In this document: in pieces, positions 8,858-17,236 of the stretch
Position numbering within the stretch: position 1 is the stretch's first letter
Layout: each line of letters starts with the position of its first letter
Origin: Candidatus Brocadiaceae bacterium
GTDB lineage: Bacteria; Planctomycetota; Brocadiia; Brocadiales; Scalinduaceae
Length of the DNA stretch: 39,837 nucleotides
NCBI GenBank assembly: GCA_919901575.1
Contig: CAKKPF010000309.1
Span: 1-39,837, forward strand
Reading direction: 5' to 3'
Program-made: the position numbers and the translations under genes
Notes under the pieces: generated by a model
Told to the model about the DNA's origin: nothing
Databases searched by the model: none
What the model saw: only the letters and a program-made list of their open reading frames with translations

Positions 8858-8901
8858 CTTCGACTCCGCTCAGCAAGACGTCATTCCGAGCGGAGTCGAA
8901 G
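8858..8901. repeat. Hairpin repeat, 14-bp perfect stem with 16-nt loop
   Basis: CTTCGACTCCGCTC (8858..8871) ... GAGCGGAGTCGAAG (8888..8901). Confidence 0.9.
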
Positions 8902-8989
8902 AATTAAAGCTGCCGAAGTCCTAATTTAATAGCCAAGAAACTTCATTTCTTCGCGTCCTCTGCGTTTTTGCGGTGAATTATTCTTGTCT

Positions 8990-9388
8990 TCAATGCTGAC
9001 TCAAACTCTCGATGATTGGACATTCGGAGATTTTCCTTTTGCCAAGACATTTTTTAATCAAATCATTCAAGACAATTCTTATTTTTTGAAGGTCATGTAT
9101 ACGGGTTTCAATGTCCGCAACCTTATCTTCTGCAAATTTACGGATATCCTTACAAGCAGGATTTCCATCTGCCACAGCAAGGAGTTCAGAGATTTCCTTT
9201 AAAGTAAAACCTAAGGCTTGAGCCCTTTTTATAAAACGTATTCGCTCAATGTATTCAGGAGTATATTCTCTATATCCTGATTCTCTTCTGGGCGGTTCTG
9301 GAATCAATCTATACCGTTCGTAATAACGTATGGTTTCAATATTAACTCCAGTTTCTCTGGCTAATTGTCCTGTTGTTAAAGTCTTCAT
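8990..9388 (-). CDS. merR: MerR-family mercury-responsive regulator
   Basis: HTH 'GQLARETGVNIETIRYYERYRLIPEPPRRESGYREYTPEYIERIRFIKRAQALGFTLKEI'; three metal-binding cysteines in MerR-like context (ACKDI, KKCLG, SECPIIESL). Confidence 0.92.
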   Translation of the reverse strand: MKTLTTGQLARETGVNIETIRYYERYRLIPEPPRRESGYREYTPEYIERIRFIKRAQALGFTLKEISELLAVADGNPACKDIRKFAEDKVADIETRIHDLQKIRIVLNDLIKKCLGKRKISECPIIESLSQH

Positions 9389-9404
9389 TTTCTTTCGATA
9401 TATA

Positions 9405-9435
9405 ATTATAACCCCGTACCTCAGTACAGAGTCAA
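9405..9435 (-). promoter_or_regulatory. MerR-type promoter/operator with 19-bp spacer upstream of merR
   Basis: Minus strand TTGACT-CTGTACTGAGGTACGGGGT-TATAAT: -35 and -10 hexamers separated by 19 bp around dyad CTGTAC-tgag-GTACGG, closely resembling classical mer operators. Confidence 0.88.
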
Positions 9436-9563
9436 ATTTTTTTTCGTTGGTACTATCTTATAATACATTATTTACTATTTTAGTATAGCTGTACCTAAGG
9501 ACTCAATATATAATAATAACAATTTAAATTTTCGCATATTTTATACCAGTTATTATAGGATAC

Positions 9564-9896
9564 ATGTTAATTACTAAATCAATCATACTATTCATACTTG
9601 CCGGATTATGCGAGATAGGGGGCGGATACCTCGTATGGCTCTGGCTTCGGGAAGGCAGGAGTATATTGATCGGTATATTGGGAGGGATAGTTCTGGTGCT
9701 TTACGGATTAATCCCGCCTCTTCAGCCTGCTCATTTCGGCAGAGTTTACGCTGCATATGGAGGTGTATTTGTAATCATGTCCATTCTTTGGGGGTGGAAG
9801 ATAGACAAAATAAATCCTGATAAATATGACATCATTGGCGGAATAATATGCCTTGTTGGTGTATTTGTAATAATGTATTGGCCAAGAAATGTTTGA
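9564..9896 (+). CDS. YnfA/UPF0060 family membrane protein
   Basis: '[25 protein letters not shown]...[29 protein letters not shown]...[24 protein letters not shown]' is the UPF0060 signature. Confidence 0.95.
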   Translation: MLITKSIILFILAGLCEIGGGYLVWLWLREGRSILIGILGGIVLVLYGLIPPLQPAHFGRVYAAYGGVFVIMSILWGWKIDKINPDKYDIIGGIICLVGVFVIMYWPRNV

Positions 9897-9912
9897 TACA
9901 ACATTTCATCCC

Positions 9913-10365
9913 TTATTTCAGTGTTTTTGTGCCAGTGGCTTCAAGCTTCTCTTTAGTTGTGAAATTAGACTTGACCGATGTCAGAAAAAATGCTGATGAA
10001 ATACCCGCCGAACCAAATATCATGCACATCACCATGATCTGATATCTTGCGGCTATGAGTGGAGAAACTCCGGATAATATTTGCCCTGTCATCATTCCGG
10101 GAAGGGAAACTATACCTACTGCAAACAGGAAATTTATAATAGGAATAAGAGAAGCGCGAAACGCTATAATACGTGCCTGCTCATATGGAACGTTCCTGTC
10201 AATCTCCGCCTCTAACCTTTCAACAGCAAGGCTAACGCTATTCATTGCATTCGCAAAAATCATCCCTGCAAGAGGAATAACATAACTTGGCAAATACCAT
10301 GGTTGCAGATTGAGGACACCTTGCGTTATTAGTAATAAAATTATACCTCCACCCAGCGAAATAAA
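9913..10365 (-). pseudogene. Truncated FetB/UPF0014-family ABC permease (N-terminal part missing)
   Basis: Reading minus strand in frame upstream of the listed Met: GGIILLLITQGVLNLQPWYLPSYVIPLAGMIFANAMNSVSLAVERLEAEI..., typical of the UPF0014 middle/C-terminal region; about half a normal protein. Upstream boundary approximate. Confidence 0.7.
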
Positions 10366-10460
10366 TCAAGTAGGGTAATAACCCCTCTATCTGAAAAAGG
10401 TTCTAGAAACCTATGTACTATTATCTAAATAGTAATGATATCTGCAGGCTAAAATCCTTA

Positions 10461-10634
10461 TCACCTCTTCTTTCTCATCTTCTTTATCAGTTTTAATAGA
10501 TATGGGTCCGGGATAGTTTCATATCCACAATTAGGGCATTTTATCATCGTACAACCCTTTATGGTAAGACAGCTTTCACATACTTTTTTTATGTCAACAA
10601 TACTAAGACTAAAATTGCAAAATGGACAATTCAT
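10461..10634 (-). CDS. 57-aa Cys-rich zinc-ribbon-like protein (absent from supplied ORF track)
   Basis: Manual translation: MNCPFCNFSLSIVDIKKVCESCLTIKGCTMIKCPNCGYETIPDPYLLKLIKKMRKKR*; four CxxC-type/Cys clusters. Confidence 0.7.
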   Translation of the reverse strand: MNCPFCNFSLSIVDIKKVCESCLTIKGCTMIKCPNCGYETIPDPYLLKLIKKMRKKR

Positions 10635-10655
10635 TGTTTTTTTATTTAATTCAAT

Positions 10656-11051
10656 TCATTTGATCCCGGATAGGTCTATATTGTATTCTCTTTCACGAAA
10701 GGGGCCTTTGATGATTATGGTGGTTTTGGCATTTGGATCAAGATTACTGTAAATAAAACTTGATGTTACGAAATCATGATCATATCTATTACCACTATCG
10801 AATCTGCATAACTCACAACACGGGTCTTCATAATCTGTATCGACTGGCTCAATGATTTTTTCGCCTTGTTTCAATGAAATAATTATATCATCTTTAATAC
10901 GTACCTCTACCCTAAGAAATGGAGAGCTAGTAATATCCTTTATCTCACTATCCGAAATCTTTTGCCCTTCATTGAACCACATGGCAGTAGAAACCGTTAA
11001 ATCCACAAACTTGCTTCTTACTAATATACCACCTTGACAATTTGAAATCAT
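10656..11051 (-). CDS. Hypothetical protein
   Basis: 131 aa ORF; 'DPCCELCRFDSG' Cys cluster; 21 nt upstream of the zinc-ribbon ORF on the same strand. Confidence 0.5.
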   Translation of the reverse strand: MISNCQGGILVRSKFVDLTVSTAMWFNEGQKISDSEIKDITSSPFLRVEVRIKDDIIISLKQGEKIIEPVDTDYEDPCCELCRFDSGNRYDHDFVTSSFIYSNLDPNAKTTIIIKGPFREREYNIDLSGIK

Positions 11052-11159
11052 TAACGCTCTTTAGAATCACATTTTTAACCCATTTCTAATATAACAACTT
11101 TAATGAAATAGTATAAACAACCTATTTTGTCTAACATAAATTTTTTAAATTGAAATTAT

Positions 11160-11177
11160 ATGTAACAATTGTTACAT
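11160..11177. promoter_or_regulatory. Perfect 18-bp palindrome, candidate operator for the chrB-headed cluster
   Basis: ATGTAACAATTGTTACAT, ending 11 nt before the probable ATG of chrB at 11189. Confidence 0.6.
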
Positions 11178-11188
11178 TTGTAAGTATC

Positions 11189-12184
11189 ATGAGTAAGGAC
11201 AAATCTACTGGTAAATGGCTTTTGTTGATTTACAATTTACCTCCTGAACCTTCAAGAAGCAGGGTGAGTATTTGGAGGAACTTGAAGATTCTTGGTGCAA
11301 TCTCTTTAAGAAAATCAGTTTATATCCTCCCATTTGACCCTGAGACGTATGAAAATTTCCAATGGTTATGTCAAGAAATCCATACAATGAAAGGTGAGGC
11401 CACACTTGTAAAAGTAGCAAACATAGAGAATCTTAAAGATAAAGATATAATTAAATTATTCCATAAGGCAAGGGATGATGATTATGGGATTATAATTAAC
11501 AGATGTTCAGAGTTTTCAAAAAAGGTATCAGCTACTGGAAATCAGGGAATTAAGAACCAATTGAAATTGAGGGAGGAATTAAAGGTTATTGCAAATCAAT
11601 TAAATATCACGAGAGGAATCGACTTTTTTAAATCCCCTTTATCTCAAAAGGCACTAAATACATTCGATTCCTGCATGAGACATATGTCTCAACTTTTAAA
11701 TCAGATTACAACTTCTACCAGCGAGAAGATAAAAGAGAAGGAAACATTGAAAAAGAAAGATTTTCAAGAGAAGAAATGGGTTACGAGAAAGCGGCCTCAC
11801 ATAGACAGGATTGCAACGGCATGGTTAATAAAGAGATTTATTGACCCGAAAGCTAAATTCGTATTTGTGCATGAAGATACTACTAAAGTAAACGGGCTCC
11901 CTTTTGATATGTACCATGGAGAATTCAGTCACCAGGGTGACAATTGCACATTTGAAACTATGTTGAAGCGTTTTAATATGAAGGATAACACCCTTAAAAG
12001 CATTGCCGAAATAGTGCACGATATTGACTTAAATGATGAAAAGTTTAGTAGAAATGAAGCTAAAGGTATAGACTGCATCCTTCGAGGCCTGATGGAAACG
12101 TTTAAGAATGATAACGAATTGCTTAAAAAAGGATTTGAGGTATTTGAGTCTTTATATGCAGAACTTAACAAACATAACCGTTAA
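11189..12184 (+). CDS. chrB: ChrB-family chromate resistance regulator/sensor protein
   Basis: N-terminal 'KWLLLIYNLPPEPSRSRVSIWRNLKILGAISLRKSVYILP' and C-terminal 'KKWVTRKRPHIDRIATAWLIKRFIDPKAKFVFV...PFDMYHGEFSHQGDNCTFETML..F' ChrB domains. Internal ATG preferred over listed 11150 start, which reads through the palindrome. Confidence 0.88.
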   Translation: MSKDKSTGKWLLLIYNLPPEPSRSRVSIWRNLKILGAISLRKSVYILPFDPETYENFQWLCQEIHTMKGEATLVKVANIENLKDKDIIKLFHKARDDDYGIIINRCSEFSKKVSATGNQGIKNQLKLREELKVIANQLNITRGIDFFKSPLSQKALNTFDSCMRHMSQLLNQITTSTSEKIKEKETLKKKDFQEKKWVTRKRPHIDRIATAWLIKRFIDPKAKFVFVHEDTTKVNGLPFDMYHGEFSHQGDNCTFETMLKRFNMKDNTLKSIAEIVHDIDLNDEKFSRNEAKGIDCILRGLMETFKNDNELLKKGFEVFESLYAELNKHNR

Positions 12185-12201
12185 TCAAATAATTATTGGA
12201 C

Positions 12202-12305
12202 TTAACCATAAATTAAAAAATGATAATAAATTACTTGAGAGGGGTATAGAGACATTTGATTCACTTTATCAATATCACTTTTTAAAAAAACGGAAAAGGA
12301 GGTAA
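12202..12305 (+). pseudogene. Remnant of a second ChrB C-terminal end
   Basis: 'NHKLKNDNKLLERGIETFDSLYQYHF' parallels 'TFKNDNELLKKGFEVFESLYAEL' at the end of chrB; lies just after the chrB stop. Confidence 0.65.
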
Positions 12306-12310
12306 CAAAT

Positions 12311-12565
12311 ATGCCGCCACTCGATATACATATAAAAAATAGTAAGGAAAGAACCGGAAAAGGATATGAGGAGCTTCATCACTGGATTGATAACGATAAG
12401 GTAAAGGCCGTAGAGATCCATGATATCTCAAAAATCCCTGAGAACATAAGATATGTCCTTGATAATTGGGGAGAAGAAGCAGTTAACGAATTTGTGTTAC
12501 ACATCAAAGATGATATGGAGCACAGAATGAAAGAAAATTTACAATATTTCGGACTATTCAAGTGA
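12311..12565 (+). CDS. Small hypothetical protein in chrB cluster
   Basis: 84 aa; RBS-like 'aaaggaggtaac' upstream; stop overlaps GTG start of MFS gene. Confidence 0.75.
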   Translation: MPPLDIHIKNSKERTGKGYEELHHWIDNDKVKAVEIHDISKIPENIRYVLDNWGEEAVNEFVLHIKDDMEHRMKENLQYFGLFK

Positions 12566-13797
12566 TAAAAATACAACTTTCTCCTTTTGTTGCTTTATGT
12601 ATAGTCGGGTTTTTTGCCAGGCTGAGTTATGCTATGGCGAGAACTCCTGTACTTCCTTTATTTGCTCTAGCCTTAGGAGCTAAACCACAGGCCATTGGAT
12701 TTCTGGTTGGCGCCTCTACTATAACTGGTATTTTTTTCAAATTGCCAGCAGGTACTCTTTCAGACATCTATGGCCGGCATAAGATGCTTCTATTAGGTAT
12801 GTTTGTTTTTGGTTTAACTCCATTTGCTTATTACCTCGTAACTAACTATTGGCAATTAGTAAGCATCAGATTTTTCCATGGACTAGCCACTTCAATCTAT
12901 GGTCCGGTAGCTATGGCGATGATTGCGGATACCGCTGGTGGACAAAAAGGAGAAAGACTGTCATGGTTCTCATCTATTACCATTACTGGAAATCTCCTTG
13001 GAGTTCCTTTGGGTGGTTTTATTCTCTATCACTTGGCCGGAGAAAATACTCCTTCCTTAGATCATTTTCACATAGCTTATTTGATTTATGGGATTTTTGG
13101 CATGATTGCATTATTTTTTGCACTCAGATTCCTTACATGGGGAAAAATACTCCTTAGTTCCCCTTTGGAAAAGGGGGAGATAGGGAGACTACAGAAATTT
13201 TCTAAGGGAATAAAAGAGGTAATCAGTGATTATCGAGTCATCATTACCAGTAATATGCAGGGTGTACAAAAACTATCCTTAGGCACTTTAGAGGCATTTT
13301 TGCCTATCTATGCAGTTACTATTGCAGGTTTAAATATATTTCAAGCAGGGATTCTTTGGGGCTCACAGATCGTTACAACCATTTTGGCAAAACCAATCAT
13401 GGGAAAGATATCTGACCGATATGGTAGAAAATCTATTGTCTTCTATGGCATATGGATATGTGCAATATCCCTTGCTGTTATTCCATTTACACAAAATCTT
13501 TATCTTTTGCTATTTTTATCAATGGCCTTTGGAATAGGTGAAGCGTTTGTCACTTCTTCTTCTGCGGCTATGGTAACTGAATTTTGTAAAGAACGACATT
13601 ATGGCGCAGCTATGGGTGTCTTTGGGACTATCTTCGATATAGGCCATGCTTCAGGCCCTATTTTAGCTGGATTGCTTTTGGCCTATCTTAATTACCAACA
13701 CTCTTTTCTAATTATCGCCAGTATCTTGGTTTTAGCTTCGTTTGTGTTCAATTTCTCAGTACAGGAAAAAACACCCGTATTCGTCAAGGAGGTTTAG
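12562..13797 (+). CDS. MFS transporter
   Basis: About 12 hydrophobic segments; MFS motif 'GTLSDIYGRHKMLLLGM' and repeat 'GKISDRYGRKSIVFYGI'. Confidence 0.92.
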   Translation: MIKIQLSPFVALCIVGFFARLSYAMARTPVLPLFALALGAKPQAIGFLVGASTITGIFFKLPAGTLSDIYGRHKMLLLGMFVFGLTPFAYYLVTNYWQLVSIRFFHGLATSIYGPVAMAMIADTAGGQKGERLSWFSSITITGNLLGVPLGGFILYHLAGENTPSLDHFHIAYLIYGIFGMIALFFALRFLTWGKILLSSPLEKGEIGRLQKFSKGIKEVISDYRVIITSNMQGVQKLSLGTLEAFLPIYAVTIAGLNIFQAGILWGSQIVTTILAKPIMGKISDRYGRKSIVFYGIWICAISLAVIPFTQNLYLLLFLSMAFGIGEAFVTSSSAAMVTEFCKERHYGAAMGVFGTIFDIGHASGPILAGLLLAYLNYQHSFLIIASILVLASFVFNFSVQEKTPVFVKEV

Positions 13798-13799
13798 CA

Positions 13800-14512
13800 T
13801 GAAAAAATTTATTATATCAATGCTTGTTTCATTTTTCTTCTTATTTGCTGTTGGTTGTGGAGAAGGATATGAGAATGCTGAAAGCAATAAAGATGAACAT
13901 TATAAAGGGGAACAAATGTCATATAAAGGTAACGTTAAACTATGGAATTTTGACAATAATGAAATAGGTAATATGCCTAACGGCTTTTCAAATCAAACGA
14001 CAGGTAAAGGAGACCTGGGAAAATGGGAAGTAATTAAAGATGATACGGCCCCAAGCATACCCAATGTCATTGCCCAGACATCTCAGGAATATTTCGGCTA
14101 TCATTTCAATATGATTATCAATGAGAATGAGACATATGATGACTTAGAACTGTCTGTTAAATTTAAAGGAGTTAAAGGAAAAGAAGATCAGGGAGGAGGA
14201 CCTGTTTGGCGTTATCAGGACGCCAATAATTATTATATTGCCAGGGCTAATCCCCTGGAGAATAATTTCAGGGTTTACAAGGTGGTTGATGGCAATCGCC
14301 TTCAAATGGATTCTGCCCGTCTAAAGGTAACAACTAATGAATGGCATACGATTAAAATTATAGCCCGAAATGACCACATCCAGTGCTATTACAATGGAAG
14401 ACCTTATTTAGAAGTAACAGATGATGCATTTCAAAAAGGCAAGATTGGCCTCTGGACAAAGGCTGATGCCGTGACCTATTTTGATGATCTAAAAGTCGGG
14501 CCAATAAAGTAA
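13800..14512 (+). CDS. Lipoprotein with LamG/DUF1080-like beta-sandwich domain
   Basis: Lipobox 'FLFAVGCGEG'; 'YNNYYIARANPLENNFRVYKVVDGNRLQMDS..LKVTTNEWHTIKIIARNDHIQCYYNGRPYLEVTDDAFQKGKIGLWTKADAVTYFDDLKV' pattern. Start at 13800 preferred over listed 13742. Confidence 0.8.
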
Positions 14513-14568
14513 TTAGTAGGGGCATTGCCCACCTTACATAGACTTTCCTAAAAAGGAGATAGTCTACG

Positions 14569-15594
14569 ATGAAAAGTAGAGTTATATTTTATATTGTTTT
14601 TGTAGGCGTTATGTCTCTATCCTTTGCTACAGGATGTGGTCAAAAGGATACAAATGAGGTCGTGGTCTATGTCTCGGAAGATCAGGTCTTTTCTGAACCG
14701 ATATTTAGAGATTTTGAAGCTGAAACAGGCATAAAGGTAAAAGCCGTCTATGACACAGAAGAGACAAAGAGCACAGGGGTGATGAACCGCCTTATCGGAG
14801 AAATGCACAATCCTCAGGCGGATGTATATTGGGCTAATGAACCTATACGCGCCATTGTGCTAAAGCAGAAGGGAATATCCGAGCAATATTTCTCACCTAA
14901 TGCAGAAGGAATCCCTGCTAATTTTAAAGACCCGCAGGGGTATTGGACGGGTTTTTCAGCGCGTGCAAGGGTATTAATTGTAAGCGAAGAGGGTTTGATT
15001 TATCAAACCCCTACATCCATTTTTACCTATACTGATGATATATGGAAAACCAAAGGCGTCATGGCAAACCCGCTTTTTGGAACGACTACTTCCTGGATTG
15101 CTGCGCTATTTACCGTCTGGGGCGATGAGCGTGCAAGAGATTTTATGAAAAGGATGAAGGAAAATGGCACAAAGGTATCAACCAGTAATGGCGAATCAAC
15201 TATGCTTGTTGTTAATAATGAATTTCTCTTTAGCGTTGTTGACAGTGATGATGCCACTAATGCTATGAGGAATGGAAAACCTGTTTGGCAGATTTATCCT
15301 GATCAGGAGGAAGGTGAATTGGGATGTCTTGTTTTGCCTAATGCAACAGTCTTGATAAAAGGAGGTCCAAATCCTGAAAATGGCAGGAAGTTAATAGATT
15401 ATCTTTTATCTCCTCAAACAGAACGTAAATTAGCCTTTGCTGATTGCGCGCAGATTCCATTGCATAAGGGAGTTGAAACACCAAATGATGTTATAACGAT
15501 TGGGAAGCTTAAACTTATGAAAGTGGATTTTGAGGCTGTAGCAAGGAAACTTCAAGAGATACAACCATATCTTAAAGAGTGGGTTGGTTACTAA
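14569..15594 (+). CDS. ABC transporter substrate-binding lipoprotein (Fe3+/FbpA-like family)
   Basis: Lipobox 'FATGCGQK'; 'VVVYVSEDQVFSEPIFRDFEAETGIKVKAVYDTE'; 'NPQADVYWANEP'; 'ENGRKLIDYLLSPQTERKLA'. Confidence 0.88.
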   Translation: MKSRVIFYIVFVGVMSLSFATGCGQKDTNEVVVYVSEDQVFSEPIFRDFEAETGIKVKAVYDTEETKSTGVMNRLIGEMHNPQADVYWANEPIRAIVLKQKGISEQYFSPNAEGIPANFKDPQGYWTGFSARARVLIVSEEGLIYQTPTSIFTYTDDIWKTKGVMANPLFGTTTSWIAALFTVWGDERARDFMKRMKENGTKVSTSNGESTMLVVNNEFLFSVVDSDDATNAMRNGKPVWQIYPDQEEGELGCLVLPNATVLIKGGPNPENGRKLIDYLLSPQTERKLAFADCAQIPLHKGVETPNDVITIGKLKLMKVDFEAVARKLQEIQPYLKEWVGY

Positions 15595-15636
15595 TGATGA
15601 TTTGGGATTGTAGATTCTGATTATGGAAAGTGAATA

Positions 15637-17235
15637 ATGGCAAAAAGGCTTACGCTATATATTACGATATTTTTATTAATAGGAATAGGCCTTGCTCCCG
15701 TTATCTCCATATTTATTAAGTCCCTATTTGTTGATGGAGAATTCTCACTACAGAATTATGGGACATTGTTTCAGTCAGATAGAGAATGGAGACTATTATT
15801 TAACAGCCTTACACTGGCAGGCGCAACAACACTTATAACACTGTTATTGGGAGTACCTCTTGGAATGCTCTTTACAAAGACAGACCTTCCACTTAAGAGG
15901 CTCTTTGCGATACTTTTTGTGATTCCACTCATTATTCCATCATATATCCTGGCGATTGCTTGGTTCTACTGTCTGGGTCGGTCTGGGATTGTGGCAATAA
16001 TATTTAATGTAGATTTTGGTATTATTACTTCAAATCTTCTTTTCGGTTTTGCAGGCACACTTTTTGTAATGGTGTCAGCGCTTCTCCCAATTGTAATCAT
16101 CCTGACCATGACTTATTTACGTATGGTTAATCCAAACCTGGAAGAGGCGGCAAGGCTTCATTGCTCGTGGACTATGGTCTTGAGAAAGATAACCATTCCA
16201 CTCATATATCCCGGTATTGCGCTGGCAGCCCTTATTGTCTTTATCCTTACACTTGGCGAATTTGGTGTGCCATCTTCGCTGCGTTTTGATGTCTATTCCG
16301 TTGAATCATTTACCCGGTTTTCGGCATTTTATGATTTTAATACAGCTACAACCGCGGCAATGCCCCTGGGGATAATTACGTTTATTGTTTTAATTGTAGA
16401 AAGACTTTTTTTGCGTAAGAAGACGTTTATTTTCAGGGCAGCGGGATCAGAAAAAACAATGGTAATGGCACCTCTTGGAAGGACGAAACCATTCTTCATG
16501 GCCGCTGTAAGTATACTTGTTTTTATCCTGGTTATAGTTCCCTTAGGCGTATTGTTGTATAAATCTGTCTCTTTTTCGGCGTATGCTGAGGCGTTTATTC
16601 GTTCAATAGGTAGTATTATGAGGAGTTTGGTTTATGCCTCAGTTGGCGCTACATGCCTCGTCGTATTTGGGTTTTTTCTTGGCTATCTTCTTGAACGTAG
16701 GGCACTTAAATTTTCCTTTGCCGCTGACTCAATAGCCATATTCCTGTTTGCCTTACCAGGCACAGTAATCGGTATTGGACTAATTAGTTTATGGAATACG
16801 CCAGGGACAAATTTTATATATGCATCGATGGGCATAATCATATTTGGTTATATTGCTCAATACACAGCTTTGGGAGAAAGGGTTTTGGCCGCAACATTCT
16901 CTCATCTGCCACATTCAATGGAAGAGGCGGGACAAATTGCTGGTGCAGATTGGTTCCGAAGGTTATTCAAAATCCTGATTCCGCTGGCAAAAAGGGGCAT
17001 GGCTGCTGCATGGCTTATCTGCTTTATCTTCTGTTTAAGGGATATTGGTATCACCATGATGGTTTACCCTCCTGCTCACGATACACTCCCGGTGCGCATC
17101 TTCACCCTTATGGCAAACAGCCCTGATGATCTTATCTCAGCCTTGTGTGTGATTATGATTATAATAACACTTTTACCTCTTTTTGGACTGTGGTTGGCAA
17201 ATAAATGTGCGAAGAAAGCATCTACGCTAGGATAA
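15637..17235 (+). CDS. ABC transporter permease, duplicated-domain (FbpB-like)
   Basis: 532 aa with two binding-protein-dependent permease modules ('EEAARLHCSWTMVLRKITIPLIYPGI' and 'EEAGQIAGADWFRRLFKILIPLAKRGM'). Confidence 0.92.
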   Translation: MAKRLTLYITIFLLIGIGLAPVISIFIKSLFVDGEFSLQNYGTLFQSDREWRLLFNSLTLAGATTLITLLLGVPLGMLFTKTDLPLKRLFAILFVIPLIIPSYILAIAWFYCLGRSGIVAIIFNVDFGIITSNLLFGFAGTLFVMVSALLPIVIILTMTYLRMVNPNLEEAARLHCSWTMVLRKITIPLIYPGIALAALIVFILTLGEFGVPSSLRFDVYSVESFTRFSAFYDFNTATTAAMPLGIITFIVLIVERLFLRKKTFIFRAAGSEKTMVMAPLGRTKPFFMAAVSILVFILVIVPLGVLLYKSVSFSAYAEAFIRSIGSIMRSLVYASVGATCLVVFGFFLGYLLERRALKFSFAADSIAIFLFALPGTVIGIGLISLWNTPGTNFIYASMGIIIFGYIAQYTALGERVLAATFSHLPHSMEEAGQIAGADWFRRLFKILIPLAKRGMAAAWLICFIFCLRDIGITMMVYPPAHDTLPVRIFTLMANSPDDLISALCVIMIIITLLPLFGLWLANKCAKKASTLG

Positions 17236-17236
17236 T

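Noticed and set aside
8949-8979. tcttcgcgtcctctgcgtttttgcggtgaa stretch after the merR-merT hairpin
   Set aside because: Resembles a commonly seen dispersed intergenic repeat fragment, but only one copy was spotted here and no function can be supported.
8638-9202. + strand ORFs opposite merT and merR
   Set aside because: Antisense shadows of well-supported mer genes.
9436-9563. Possible second MerR-like operator (ttgagtccttaggtacagctatac on minus strand) upstream of ynfA
   Set aside because: Dyad is weak and promoter element spacing does not fit convincingly; could not be supported by eye.
14513-14540. Short GC inverted repeat ggggcattgcccacc between the lipoprotein and substrate-binding protein genes
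   Set aside because: Stem too short to call a terminator; could be a degenerate repeat.
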